From Candidatus Edwardsbacteria bacterium RifOxyA12_full_54_48 (GTDB lineage: Bacteria > Edwardsbacteria > AC1 > EtOH8), in assembly GCA_001777915.1 (NCBI GenBank), contig MFFN01000003.1, positions 62,001 to 126,000 of the forward strand: a stretch of DNA of 64,000 nucleotides, read 5' to 3'. The notes under the pieces were generated by a model. That model saw only the letters and a program-made list of their open reading frames with translations, had not been told where the DNA came from and did no database searches. Below, piece after piece: positions 1-10,613 of this stretch (positions are counted from its first letter, which is position 1; each line of letters begins with the position of its first letter). Made by a program: the position numbers and the translations under genes.

Positions 1-397
1 CTTTCAACTCATACAAAAGTTTTCCATCACCGCAACCGACATCCAATATCGAAGTATCATTATTTATGGCGACTTCGGATAAAAAAGCAAGCTCTTTATT
101 TGGCACAATATCGTTTATAACTTTACCAATTCCTTTTTTTTTAAACACTGCGCTCTGATTTCTTTTTCTTCTTATGAACCTGCCTATTCTGCCGTGTTTC
201 GCTTTTGAGCTTTGCATGTTATAACTGTAATAATTGGGTGGATACTTAAAATCAAGATCTTTTGTCATCTCGGATATTTGTAAACATTTACAGACTGAAC
301 ATTGGAAATAATCATATATATCACCCAAACCAAACATCATATCCCGAACATTATATGATGCATTTTTTTGACCATTACCACATATTCTACATTTCAT
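1..397 (-). CDS. Class I SAM-dependent methyltransferase with N-terminal zinc-binding motif (3' end cut by window)
   Basis: The first 132 residues are visible and the rest lies beyond base 1. Residues 3-6 (CRIC) and 33-36 (CSVC) form two CxxC pairs, as in the N-terminal zinc-binding module of sugar and small-molecule methyltransferases. A stretch resembling the family's 'L.P.P..YYSY' segment follows near residues 48-60. The SAM-binding motif I is seen as ILDVGCGDGK around residues 117-126. The start at 397 is set by a GGAG box eight bases upstream of ATG; an internal ATG at 268 would remove the cysteine pairs. It is the last gene of the exopolysaccharide operon, 86 bases after the flippase, so methyl decoration of a glycan or sugar precursor is likely. 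The substrate cannot be told. The stretch is AT-rich. Confidence 0.75.
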   Translation of the reverse strand, partial: MKCRICGNGQKNASYNVRDMMFGLGDIYDYFQCSVCKCLQISEMTKDLDFKYPPNYYSYNMQSSKAKHGRIGRFIRRKRNQSAVFKKKGIGKVINDIVPNKELAFLSEVAINNDTSILDVGCGDGKLLYELK

Positions 398-483
398 ATA
401 TCTCCATCGTTAATATATTTATAAGATCAGTAACGATTTATGTTTTCGGTTATCGCCAATATTAAGGGGCATTTATTAATGGG

Positions 484-1785
484 TTAAAAGGTTTTTGCAT
501 ATTGTTTATGCGCAGCGAATAAATTCGAAATTGAATAACCCAGCCTATGTGCGGGAATGACCATCATAAACATGATTACCATTTCAGTCGAAATGACTAC
601 AATTGCAGCGCCATTTAAGTTCCAATAAGGGATTACAATGAACGACAAGATCATGGACACAATACTGCCAGACAACAAGGCTCTCATATACTTGTTTTTG
701 TGCCCAATATTCAAAAGAATCTGAGTCCCAAATATATTGTCTATAAAAACCATTAACGGCATCAAAGACATGATTTTAATTAGGCTTGAAACTTCCGGCA
801 GCCGCTCTCCAGCAATAAGTAACACTAAATAGTCGGACGCGGCCCATAATCCAATCGATAATAAAACAAATGCGACCAAACCAACAAATAGCACCTTGCG
901 CAACAACATGAGCGCTTGTAATTTTGCGGTGTGAAACAACAATCCTACCCTGGGAAATAAAGCTGCCGAAATGGGATTGCACACATTGACTGCTGCGGAT
1001 ATGATTTTTTGGGCGATAGAATAATATCCAACAATTTGATAAGAGGCAAACATTCCAAGTGTTATTATCGGGCTGTTACTATATATTATCATTGATATTT
1101 GGGATACAAATACGTGCCAACCGTCAATTAATTGATCCTTTATTTCCCTTACTGTTGGTATCTGCAATTTGATCTGATACTTGGTAACACAATGGACCAT
1201 AGAAACGATTCCCGGAATAATAATACCGCAAACCTGAATAATTATTGCCAACCTGTAATCACTTTCCCCTCTAATAAATACAAATATCCCGAGCGTGGAT
1301 AACACCTTTCCAGATAAATTAAATAACGCAATGTACTTCATTTTTTCAATGCCTTGGTAAAACCATTGAGGCAATAATACATTTCCGATGACTGCGCCAA
1401 AAGCAATTGAATACAAAAACCAATTTTCATGTAATTTGGGTATTAATAATACCAATAACGCAACGACTATGCCGCAAATAAACATCAACAATGTTTTAAC
1501 AAACAGCACTTCATTGAATATTTTCAATATCTTTGCCGGATCAGATCTATTAACAGCTATCTGTTTAGTAGCGGTAAGATTAAATCCATAATCTACAATA
1601 ACCACAAAATAATATATGAATGCAAATACAAATGCCATCAAACCAAAGTTTTTCGGACCCAACATACGCACTAAAAATGGGAACGTTATAAATGGTAACA
1701 CATAGTTGGCTATCTGGACAACATACAAATAAAAAAGATTCTCGATTAATACTTTCCTCAAGACATCACCACTCCTATCCTTCAT
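484..1785 (-). CDS. Wzx-type lipid-linked oligosaccharide flippase (polysaccharide biosynthesis protein)
   Basis: About 433 residues with roughly twelve hydrophobic segments spread along the chain and few charged residues between them, the layout of the MATE/MVF-like polysaccharide flippases. The N-terminal part (LFYLYVVQIANYVLPFI, then FPFLVRMLGPKNFG) is typical of the Wzx family, where the P..R.LGP..FG segment is well conserved. It would move undecaprenyl-linked repeat units across the inner membrane for polymerisation. The ATG at 1785 overlaps the stop codon of the upstream polymerase gene as ATGA, implying translational coupling; a GTG at 1791 is a less likely alternative. It is AT-rich relative to the rest of the window. 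Confidence 0.88.
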   Translation of the reverse strand: MKDRSGDVLRKVLIENLFYLYVVQIANYVLPFITFPFLVRMLGPKNFGLMAFVFAFIYYFVVIVDYGFNLTATKQIAVNRSDPAKILKIFNEVLFVKTLLMFICGIVVALLVLLIPKLHENWFLYSIAFGAVIGNVLLPQWFYQGIEKMKYIALFNLSGKVLSTLGIFVFIRGESDYRLAIIIQVCGIIIPGIVSMVHCVTKYQIKLQIPTVREIKDQLIDGWHVFVSQISMIIYSNSPIITLGMFASYQIVGYYSIAQKIISAAVNVCNPISAALFPRVGLLFHTAKLQALMLLRKVLFVGLVAFVLLSIGLWAASDYLVLLIAGERLPEVSSLIKIMSLMPLMVFIDNIFGTQILLNIGHKNKYMRALLSGSIVSMILSFIVIPYWNLNGAAIVVISTEMVIMFMMVIPAHRLGYSISNLFAAHKQYAKTF

Positions 1786-3164
1786 TTCCACTTAACGATA
1801 CCTGTATTATTATCGATTTCACAGTCTATCATTTTATTAAACAATGCATATAATATCCAGAAAATAGCACCGTACGCAAATGAAGTGATCACGATCTCAA
1901 CCGAACTGTTTATTATTGATAAAAGAAACACCGGCAATAATAAGGAGCCAAAGGGTATAACATCTTTTTTGTTAATTTTACTTCTCCGTGCTATTTTAAT
2001 AAATGGCAGAAGGAATAGGGTGCATATTGCAGACAACCCTATAACGCCAAATGAAACAGCATATGATAAAAACACATTGTTAGGGTCGGTCTCTTTATAA
2101 GAGAATAATTGTTTAAAATAATGTTGGTCCGGGCCAACACCCGTCAACGGGTTATGGAGAAATGTATTTAAGCCATCGCTATACATATAAATACGCACCA
2201 GAAAAGATGCGTCTGTCTTCATGTGAATAAAGCGTTCTATCAAGTACAAAACAAAAGCCTTGAAAACAAAATAAAGGGGTACAGTGATAAGTATTGCATA
2301 AATAACATAAGATAACTTAAATTCCATCTCCTGCTGAAACGAGTATTTCCTATATATATAATATAATAACAACGCGCCTAAAAATGAGACTATCGGTGCA
2401 CGGGCCATAATTAGTATAAGAACAACTGCACTTACGCAATAGTCGAAATAAACAAGATTTCTTATTGTTGTTTTTTTGTTCCACAGTTTTCTGGTTCGAT
2501 ATAACAAAAACACGAAAAAGGTCAATACTGCCGAAACAAACACTGACTTGCCCCAACCCAGGTCAAAACCAGTATGAAATTCCATATACGATTTCCCGGT
2601 AACAGCCGTTCCTTGATATATGATAAAAATCAGTTGTCCAATTATGTATGTATAGATCAATGGAAAATATAAAGTAAAATACCTCTCCGCCCCTTTTCTT
2701 GACACATAACCCGAGTTAAATATAATATAAATTAGCAACGGCAAAATATAAAGTGGCAATGATCCTCGTATGCCTCTATAGAGACTAACCCATTTTGCGA
2801 AAGAAGCCACAGATAGAAGGAAGAATAAACTGAAAACAATAACAATAAAATCGATTTTAAAAATCGGTTTGCGTAAAATAATATTTTTAATAAATAAGAC
2901 TATTGCCAAAAATATTATCATATAAAAATGAATACTAACAGATCTTTCAACTGGTGTAAAAGCCAATATTACGCTTAGAAATATTATTAAATCTGGATAT
3001 TTAATAGATATAATTATATAAGGTATAATTACTACCAGTGTCGTCAATAAGATTAAAGGGGTCCACAACTGATAAGAGAATAAGCATACATTCAGACAAG
3101 ATAAAAGATAAAATATGCCCAAAAACCATTTTCTTTTTAATGTGGTTTTACTAATATTTTCCAT
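1782..3164 (-). CDS. O-antigen ligase/polymerase family membrane protein (Wzy-like)
   Basis: The 460-residue protein has about ten to twelve hydrophobic helices and one long extracytoplasmic loop. The loop contains GVGPDQHYF followed by DPNNVFLSY, which is the conserved signature of the Wzy/WaaL (Wzy_C) family. Sitting between a Wzz-like chain regulator and a Wzx flippase, polymerisation of the repeat unit is more likely than ligation to lipid A, though the two activities share the fold and cannot be separated from sequence alone. Its stop overlaps the flippase start by four bases. AT-rich coding, as expected for variable polysaccharide genes. Confidence 0.82.
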   Translation of the reverse strand: MENISKTTLKRKWFLGIFYLLSCLNVCLFSYQLWTPLILLTTLVVIIPYIIISIKYPDLIIFLSVILAFTPVERSVSIHFYMIIFLAIVLFIKNIILRKPIFKIDFIVIVFSLFFLLSVASFAKWVSLYRGIRGSLPLYILPLLIYIIFNSGYVSRKGAERYFTLYFPLIYTYIIGQLIFIIYQGTAVTGKSYMEFHTGFDLGWGKSVFVSAVLTFFVFLLYRTRKLWNKKTTIRNLVYFDYCVSAVVLILIMARAPIVSFLGALLLYYIYRKYSFQQEMEFKLSYVIYAILITVPLYFVFKAFVLYLIERFIHMKTDASFLVRIYMYSDGLNTFLHNPLTGVGPDQHYFKQLFSYKETDPNNVFLSYAVSFGVIGLSAICTLFLLPFIKIARRSKINKKDVIPFGSLLLPVFLLSIINSSVEIVITSFAYGAIFWILYALFNKMIDCEIDNNTGIVKWK

Positions 3165-3241
3165 AATTTATCAAAATTAGTAGTATTTAAGCACGCTTTT
3201 AATAACCCAAACTATGCGCAGTTAATGGCACAAAGATTTAT

Positions 3242-4417
3242 TCACTGGAACAAATTTATTAGATTTTTATATTTATCATCTTTACGTATGGCTAATAACC
3301 AAGACAGCCAAACCATTGATCCCGCACTCACAATGAAACCAATCAACATACCAAAGATTATTATCAACAAACGTTTCGGCCAGCTCTTCTTCCAGGGCGG
3401 ACTGGCCCTTTCCAGGAACTGGATCTTAGGCGTGTCCTTGGCCTCCAATATCTTGGCATGCTCCAGTTGTTCCACCAACAGGGCATACACCTCCTGGTGT
3501 ATCCTCACCGCACGCATCCGGCGGGTCAGCTCGGTACCTATATCCGGCGCCTTGGCAAATGGGATGAACAGCGTTTTGTCCTTACCACCCACCATCAGGT
3601 TGTTCAACTGTTGTTCGGCCTTGTCTATCTCGGTGGTTAAAATTTTTATCTGGGAGTTATCCTTGGTATTGTATGATTTAAGGGCCTCCAGCTCTATTCT
3701 TTTGGTCATGATGTCCGCCTCTATTTTGGCCGACATCTCTATCAGGGCCTTCATCTCCTCGGTGATGGATACCGTCCGGAAGCGTTTCTGGAACACCCTC
3801 AGTGAGTCCTCCATCTCCCTTAACAAAACCTCCTCCTGGGCCACCCGGTTCTCGATGAACTCCCGGGCCCTCTGGCCCTGCGACATGTTGAGCTGGCTGT
3901 AGATGCTGTTCAGCACGTCCCCATAGCAATTGGCTATCTCGGCGGCCTTGTCCGGGCTTTTGTCCTCAACCGTGACGGTTATAAAACGCTCATCGGTCAC
4001 TTTTATGGCGGTGACCTTGTCCAATTTCTTGTTCACGTTGTACAGGGCTTTCCCGGGATCCTTGGCCAGTTGTTTGTCCTTCTTGTAATGCTTCACCAGG
4101 CCGCATTGATCGATCACCCGGCCGGTGACAGCCCCGTTCTTAAGCATGAAGGCGAAGACGTCAGACGGGGTCACCATACCGGGCATAAAGCCCACCCCGC
4201 CCACTTCGGGATCGGACGGCATGCCGGCCTTGAAGGCCAGGCTCATCAGGCTCATGCTCTGGCTGGCCGGGGGCATCAAGGTGGCGGTGGCCTTGTATTT
4301 CTTGGGGATCAGCAAGCTTAAGACCAGGGCGAATACGGTGAACCCGGCCGTGATCCAGATGATGGTCCTGCGGTTCTTGACCAGGATATAAAGCAGGTCA
4401 TAAAAGCTGTTTATCAT
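3242..4417 (-). CDS. Polysaccharide co-polymerase / chain-length determinant (Wzz family)
   Basis: About 391 residues with an inner-membrane helix near the N terminus (TIIWITAGFTVFALVLSLLI) and a second at the C terminus (RLLIIIFGMLIGFIVSAG), bracketing a long periplasmic, partly coiled-coil region. This is the two-helix PCP architecture. A proline-rich segment (FLERASPPWKKSWPKR) just before the second helix is typical. No BY-kinase domain follows, so this is the kinase-less form. The ATG at 4417 is preferred because AAGGTG lies just upstream; a GTG at 4450 would add 11 residues. It probably controls glycan length together with the adjacent SLBB protein and polymerase. Confidence 0.88.
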   Translation of the reverse strand: MINSFYDLLYILVKNRRTIIWITAGFTVFALVLSLLIPKKYKATATLMPPASQSMSLMSLAFKAGMPSDPEVGGVGFMPGMVTPSDVFAFMLKNGAVTGRVIDQCGLVKHYKKDKQLAKDPGKALYNVNKKLDKVTAIKVTDERFITVTVEDKSPDKAAEIANCYGDVLNSIYSQLNMSQGQRAREFIENRVAQEEVLLREMEDSLRVFQKRFRTVSITEEMKALIEMSAKIEADIMTKRIELEALKSYNTKDNSQIKILTTEIDKAEQQLNNLMVGGKDKTLFIPFAKAPDIGTELTRRMRAVRIHQEVYALLVEQLEHAKILEAKDTPKIQFLERASPPWKKSWPKRLLIIIFGMLIGFIVSAGSMVWLSWLLAIRKDDKYKNLINLFQ

Positions 4418-4500
4418 TGCGTCACCTTCAAAGGTTTTTATATTGGGCACCAGGTCAATTTATTTTCGGGTGTTTCGCGGGCAATATCCCCGGGAACTGT

Positions 4501-5418
4501 TTAATTGGCCACCGTCCAGACGATATAGAACATGGTCATCAGCTGGCCGGTGACGGATATGTAATCCCTCCAGCCCTTGATCTGCATCTCGCCCACGATG
4601 ACCACGTCGCCGGGCTCGATGGGGGTGTCCTCCCTGGCCTTCAGGCTTTTACCGCCCCAGCGGTTGATCTTGATATTGCCGGTGCTGGCCCGCTCGCCGT
4701 AGCCGCCGGCCATCCCCAGATAGTAGCTTAAGACCGTGCCCGGTTCAAAAATGAATGTCCCGCCCTTCTGGACCTGTCCCACCACAGTCACCGAGGTGGG
4801 GGCGGTGGGGACAGTCACCACATCACCCTCCTTCAAGCTAACGTTCAGGGACTGGTCGCCATCTATAAAAAGTTTTTTATAACTGATGCTCTGAACCACG
4901 TCTGGCGTGGCGACGTTCTCGATCTTGATGTCCTCTTTGGTGGCCACCGGAGTGATCCCTCCGGCCATTTCGATGATATCCAGCAATCTCTCCCCCGGCT
5001 TGATCTCGAAGATCCCGGGGCGGAAAACCTGTCCCACCACCTTGATGTTGTTACTGTTCACCGGAACGAACAATACATCACCGTCCTCCAGCATCGGGTT
5101 CTCGGACTGCCGGTTCTGGTATAGAAAAAGATACATATCCAAAGTATCCACGGCTTGCCCGTCACGGATCAACAGGATACTGCGGGGCGAGCCCTGTTCG
5201 TTGGTCCCGCCGGCGGCAGCCAGGGCCGAAGAGACCCGCTCCATAACCGGCAGGGGGTATATGCCCGGGGTGCGGACCTGGCCCAGCACCTGGATCTTCA
5301 TCATCGGCTGGCTCCGCAGCTGGTATAGATCCCTGCCATCTGTCCGCTGCTGGGCCACCGACACCCCGGCAAACACAGCCAGCAGCGCGGCCAGGATCAA
5401 TTTGGACTGGTATGACAT
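4501..5418 (-). CDS. Periplasmic SLBB-domain polysaccharide export protein (Wza-like)
   Basis: The 305-residue protein begins with a signal peptide (hydrophobic LILAALLAVFAGVSVA, AxA-type cleavage before QQ). Three SLBB-type repeats follow, each opening with a V.GQV..PG or similar segment: near residues 40 (VLGQVRTPGIY), 120 (VVGQVFRPGIF) and 215 (VVGQVQKGGTF). The canonical Poly_export domain and a lipobox cysteine were not found, so it is not a standard Wza lipoprotein and may be a soluble or peripheral part of the export channel. It is the first gene of the distal exopolysaccharide operon, with a promoter about 225 bases upstream. Confidence 0.83.
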   Translation of the reverse strand: MSYQSKLILAALLAVFAGVSVAQQRTDGRDLYQLRSQPMMKIQVLGQVRTPGIYPLPVMERVSSALAAAGGTNEQGSPRSILLIRDGQAVDTLDMYLFLYQNRQSENPMLEDGDVLFVPVNSNNIKVVGQVFRPGIFEIKPGERLLDIIEMAGGITPVATKEDIKIENVATPDVVQSISYKKLFIDGDQSLNVSLKEGDVVTVPTAPTSVTVVGQVQKGGTFIFEPGTVLSYYLGMAGGYGERASTGNIKINRWGGKSLKAREDTPIEPGDVVIVGEMQIKGWRDYISVTGQLMTMFYIVWTVAN

Positions 5419-5449
5419 TCTGCCTCCGTTATATTAATGCATAATAAAA

Positions 5450-5480
5450 TGGCCGGAACGCTTCTATAGACGCCCGGCCA
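5450..5480 (-). promoter_or_regulatory. Hairpin with U-rich tail in the leader of the exopolysaccharide operon
   Basis: On the transcribed (minus) strand a stem with arms TGGCCGG and CCGGCCA (seven pairs plus a possible G-U) encloses about seventeen bases and is followed by TTTTATTA. It lies between the promoter at 5642-5670 and the SLBB start at 5418, so it could act as an attenuator or processive-antitermination target. No ops/JUMPstart-type GGCGGTAG sequence was found. The rest of the 5419-5641 leader shows no other clear element. Confidence 0.4.
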
Positions 5481-5641
5481 AATTAATTATTAATTTGGGA
5501 ATACACTATGGGCGCCGTATTAAAACCTGCGGCAAAAAGCAATCAAATAGAACAACCGAAAAGCGCGACTATAATTGATTGACCGGGCCACAAACTTTAA
5601 TACAGCAACTTGTTTCCCCTCATACTGTTAAACTTTATCGA

Positions 5642-5670
5642 ATTGTATCTCAAAAATCGTTTTTTGTCAA
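5642..5670 (-). promoter_or_regulatory. Sigma-70-type promoter for the exopolysaccharide export operon
   Basis: Minus-strand TTGACA (5665-5670), a 17-base spacer and TACAAT (5642-5647), one mismatch from consensus. Predicted transcription start is near 5635, giving a leader of about 215 bases before the SLBB gene. It lies immediately after the terminator of the nucleotide-sugar operon, so the export and polymerase genes are probably transcribed separately from the sugar-precursor genes. Confidence 0.75.
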
Positions 5671-5684
5671 GGAAATTATTCAAT

Positions 5685-5718
5685 AAAAAGATACCCCGGA
5701 TATCCGGGGTATCTTTTT
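5685..5718 (-). terminator. Intrinsic terminator, perfect palindrome
   Basis: A 34-base perfect inverted repeat (AAAAAGATACCCCGGAT and its complement) ends in a T-run on both strands. It begins nine bases past the stop codon of the UDP-sugar dehydrogenase gene, ending the gmd-to-dehydrogenase transcript. Symmetry means it could also stop antisense transcription. Confidence 0.9.
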
Positions 5719-5726
5719 CAAAGTAT

Positions 5727-7034
5727 TTATTTGCGGCCGATCTTGACCACCTTGCCGCTTTTTATCTTCTTGGTGGCATTCCGGGTGTCCACCACCAGCT
5801 TGGCATTCTTGACTATCATATTATAATCATAGACGGTATGATCGGTGGTTATCAGGATACAATCAACCGACTTGATCAGCTGTTGGGTCAGCTTGGTGGA
5901 TCGCATCTTTTTCCATCCCGTCTCCAGCTCCGGCACGAAGGGATCGTTGTAGATCAGGGTTTTCACCTTGGGGGCCAGCAGTTCGATCACCTTGATGGCC
6001 GGGGAGCTGCGGACATCATCGATGTCCCTTTTAAAAGCTACTCCCAGTACCAGTACTTTTGATTTTGAGGCGGCCATTCCCTTGTCGCTTAAGGCGGCGA
6101 TCACCTTGTTGACCACGTGGTACGGCATGTTCTCATTGGTCTCGGCCGCCAGTTCGATGAAATCGGTGTGAAAATCGTACTCCTTGGCTTTCCAGGCCAG
6201 GTAGTAGGGATCGATGGGAATGCAGTGCCCCCCCAGCCCCGGCCCGGGATAGAAGGGCATGAATCCGTAGGGTTTGGTGGCGGCGGCATCCACCACCTCC
6301 CACATGTCAACCCGGTCCATCCTTTCGCACAAACAGGCCAGCTCGTTGACCAGGGCGATGTTGACGCTGCGAAAGATGTTCTCCAGCAGCTTGGTCATTT
6401 CGGCGGTGGACGGCGAGGAGACCATCACTATCTTCTCGATGATCTGTCCGTACATCAATTTGGCCAACTGGCCGCAGGCCGGGGTGTAGCCGCCGACCAC
6501 GGTGGGGGTGGTGGCGGTGGTGAATTTCTGGTTGCCGGGATCTATCCGCTCCGGGGAGAAGGCCAGGTAAAAATCCTTGCCGGCTTTAAGGCCGGTCTTC
6601 TCCAGTATCGGTTTTACCACCTTGGTGGTGGTCTCCGGATAGGTGGTGCTTTTCAGGATGACCAGCATTCCCTTGTGAAGGTGTTTGGCAATGCCCTGGG
6701 TCGAGTTGACTATGTAGCTGATATCGGGATCCTTGGTGGCGGTGAACGGCGTGGGAACGCAGATGTGGACGGCATCGCATTTTTTAAGGAGGCCGTAATC
6801 GGTGGTGGCCTTAAGCTTGCCTTGGGAGATCACCTCCTTAAGTTGTTTGTCATCGACGTCGATTATGTAATTCTTTCCCTTATTGATGTTGGCAACCTTC
6901 CTGGGGTCCAGATCAATGCCGATCACCTCAAAGCCCGCCCTGGCAAATTCCACCGCCAGAGGCAACCCTACGTAACCCAATCCTATCACTGCCACCCTGG
7001 CCTGGCGGGTCTGGATTTTTTGCTTAAGTTCCAT
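5727..7034 (-). CDS. UDP-N-acetyl-hexosamine (UDP-GlcNAc/ManNAc) 6-dehydrogenase family
   Basis: A 435-residue NAD-dependent nucleotide-sugar dehydrogenase that oxidises C6 of the sugar to a uronate. It has the N-terminal Rossmann motif GLGYVG, the segment AFSPERIDPG typical of the WbpA/WecC branch, and the catalytic cysteine in GPGLGGHCIPIDPYYL. The third domain carries VLVLGVAFKRDIDDVRSSPA. These features favour a UDP-GlcNAc or UDP-ManNAc enzyme over UDP-glucose dehydrogenase, but the exact substrate is not certain. AAGGTG precedes the ATG. Last gene of the nucleotide-sugar operon; the product likely enters the polysaccharide made by the next operon. Confidence 0.9.
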   Translation of the reverse strand: MELKQKIQTRQARVAVIGLGYVGLPLAVEFARAGFEVIGIDLDPRKVANINKGKNYIIDVDDKQLKEVISQGKLKATTDYGLLKKCDAVHICVPTPFTATKDPDISYIVNSTQGIAKHLHKGMLVILKSTTYPETTTKVVKPILEKTGLKAGKDFYLAFSPERIDPGNQKFTTATTPTVVGGYTPACGQLAKLMYGQIIEKIVMVSSPSTAEMTKLLENIFRSVNIALVNELACLCERMDRVDMWEVVDAAATKPYGFMPFYPGPGLGGHCIPIDPYYLAWKAKEYDFHTDFIELAAETNENMPYHVVNKVIAALSDKGMAASKSKVLVLGVAFKRDIDDVRSSPAIKVIELLAPKVKTLIYNDPFVPELETGWKKMRSTKLTQQLIKSVDCILITTDHTVYDYNMIVKNAKLVVDTRNATKKIKSGKVVKIGRK

Positions 7035-7070
7035 GTTAGAACACCTTAAAATGTATTTTGCTGTTTATTG

Positions 7071-8081
7071 TTATCTCTCCTTGTACCAGCGGTCCTTGAA
7101 ATCCTTGAACTCCCGTTTGCCTTCTTTGATATTGCGCCACCACGCTTCGTTCTCCCTATACCATTTGATGGTCTCCTTGATGGCCGCATCAAAAGTGTGC
7201 CGGGGCTTCCAGCCCAGCTTCTTTATCTTGGAGATATCCAATGAGTATCGCCTATCGTGTCCCGGCCGGTCCTTGACGTATTTTTTGAGGCTGGCCGGCT
7301 TGTTCAACTCTTTCAGGATGATATCGGTGATCTGGATATTCTCCATCTCCTGCCCGCCCCCGATATTATAGATATTCCCGGCCTGCCCGTGGTGCAGGAT
7401 GAAATCTATGGCCTGGCAGTGATCCTCCACATACAGCCAGTCCCGGACATTCTTGCCGTCGCCATATACCGGAAGCTCCTTGTCCTCCAAGGCATTGGTG
7501 ACGAAGAACGGAATGAGTTTTTCGGGAAATTGATAAGGTCCGTAATTGTTGGTGCAGCGGGTGACCCGGACATCCATCCCGAAGGTGGTGTGATAGGAAA
7601 GGGCCAGCAGATCCCCGGCCGCCTTGGACGATGAGTAGGGGCTGCGGGGATCAAGAATATCTGTCTCGACCGAAGAACCCGTCTCCACGCTGCCGTAGAC
7701 CTCGTCGGTCCCTATCTGGATGAACCCCTTCACCCGGTGGCGGCGGGCATATTCCAGCAGGATGTGGGTGCCGATGACGTTGGTCTGGGTGAAGACGAAG
7801 GGATCGTCCACCGAGCGGTCCACGTGGGTCTCGGCGGCAAAATTGACCACCCATTCCACCCCCGGCATCAGACCCTCGACCAGTCCGGCATCGCAGATAT
7901 CGCCCTGGACGAACCGGTAATTCTTGTGGGATCGGATATCCTTGAGGTTCTCCAGGTTTCCGGCATAGGTCAGCTTGTCCAGGTTGATGATATTATGATC
8001 GGGGTATTTGCCGAGCATCAAACGGACGAAATTGCTGCCGATGAACCCCGCCCCGCCGGTAATTAAAATTGTTTTGGCCAT
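7071..8081 (-). CDS. rfbB: dTDP-glucose 4,6-dehydratase
   Basis: An extended short-chain dehydrogenase of about 336 residues that converts dTDP-glucose to dTDP-4-keto-6-deoxyglucose. It shows GGAGFIGSNFV, the TDEVYG segment and the catalytic YSSSK, plus NNYGPYQFPEKLIP and YGDGKNVRDWLYVEDH that are typical of RmlB. The start MAKTILITGGAG at 8081 fits the family; an in-frame ATG at 8144 would add 21 residues of unlike sequence, although neither start has a strong ribosome-binding site. No rfbA or rfbD is in the window, so the final sugar need not be rhamnose. Confidence 0.93.
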   Translation of the reverse strand: MAKTILITGGAGFIGSNFVRLMLGKYPDHNIINLDKLTYAGNLENLKDIRSHKNYRFVQGDICDAGLVEGLMPGVEWVVNFAAETHVDRSVDDPFVFTQTNVIGTHILLEYARRHRVKGFIQIGTDEVYGSVETGSSVETDILDPRSPYSSSKAAGDLLALSYHTTFGMDVRVTRCTNNYGPYQFPEKLIPFFVTNALEDKELPVYGDGKNVRDWLYVEDHCQAIDFILHHGQAGNIYNIGGGQEMENIQITDIILKELNKPASLKKYVKDRPGHDRRYSLDISKIKKLGWKPRHTFDAAIKETIKWYRENEAWWRNIKEGKREFKDFKDRWYKER

Positions 8082-8158
8082 GATCGATACAGTTGGAAGT
8101 TTACAGTTCAGCGTTTTTCGTTCCCCATGATCTGTTCCCTGCACTTAGGTCCCTAAAA

Positions 8159-8614
8159 TCACCCGTCCTTGCGGTCCCATTTATAGGGCACATCGTTCTG
8201 GTGGGGGTCGAGCCGGTATTCGTCGGGCTGGGAATAATTGTAGGCCTCGGAGGGGCAGTTGATCACCATGGCCTCCTCGTCGGAGACGCATTTCCATCCG
8301 TGGTAGACGCCCCGGGGAACCTGCACCAGCAGGGGATTGTGCTCGCCGATGAAGAATTCGTTGACCTCGCCGCTGGTGGCCGAGCCTTCCCGGTTGTCGA
8401 ACAGCACCAGCTTCAGCATGCCTTTTACGCAGACGATGTTGTCCGTCTGGACCTTATGATAATGCCACCCCTTGACCACTCCGGGATAGGTGGTGCTCAG
8501 ATAGACCTGTCCGAACTTTTCAAAGACCTCCTCGTCGCAGCGTAATATCTCCATCAGCCGGCCGCGCTCATCGGGAATGACCTTCAGTTTTTTTGTTTTG
8601 ACGCCTTCGATCAT
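8159..8614 (-). CDS. dTDP-4-dehydrorhamnose 3,5-epimerase-like cupin
   Basis: The 151-residue protein has the RmlC-type cupin pattern: DERGRLMEILR near the N terminus, GVVKGWHYHKVQTD with the active-site histidine, and PRGVYHGWKC. It is shorter than typical RmlC (about 180 residues) and matches the shorter RmlC-like group, including enzymes that act at only one carbon. It directly follows the GDP-sugar genes and precedes rfbB, supporting a role on a dTDP-4-keto-6-deoxy sugar. Whether it epimerises C3, C5 or both cannot be said. Confidence 0.82.
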   Translation of the reverse strand: MIEGVKTKKLKVIPDERGRLMEILRCDEEVFEKFGQVYLSTTYPGVVKGWHYHKVQTDNIVCVKGMLKLVLFDNREGSATSGEVNEFFIGEHNPLLVQVPRGVYHGWKCVSDEEAMVINCPSEAYNYSQPDEYRLDPHQNDVPYKWDRKDG

Positions 8615-8643
8615 TTTACTGCTCCCAAACAGATTGTTTTAAA

Positions 8644-10547
<1,904 letters not shown>

Positions 10548-10613
10548 TTACCTGTTTTTATATTTATTGATATTTAAATCTGTCGTTAGTGATATCCATT
10601 CCTAAAATTTGGA

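Noticed and set aside
262-465. Small plus-strand frame near the window start
   Set aside because: It is antisense to the methyltransferase, which has a ribosome-binding site, paired cysteines and SAM motif.
5419-5641. Known riboswitch or JUMPstart/ops element in the capsule leader
   Set aside because: No recognised riboswitch core and no GGCGGTAG-type sequence could be found; only the simple hairpin is reported.
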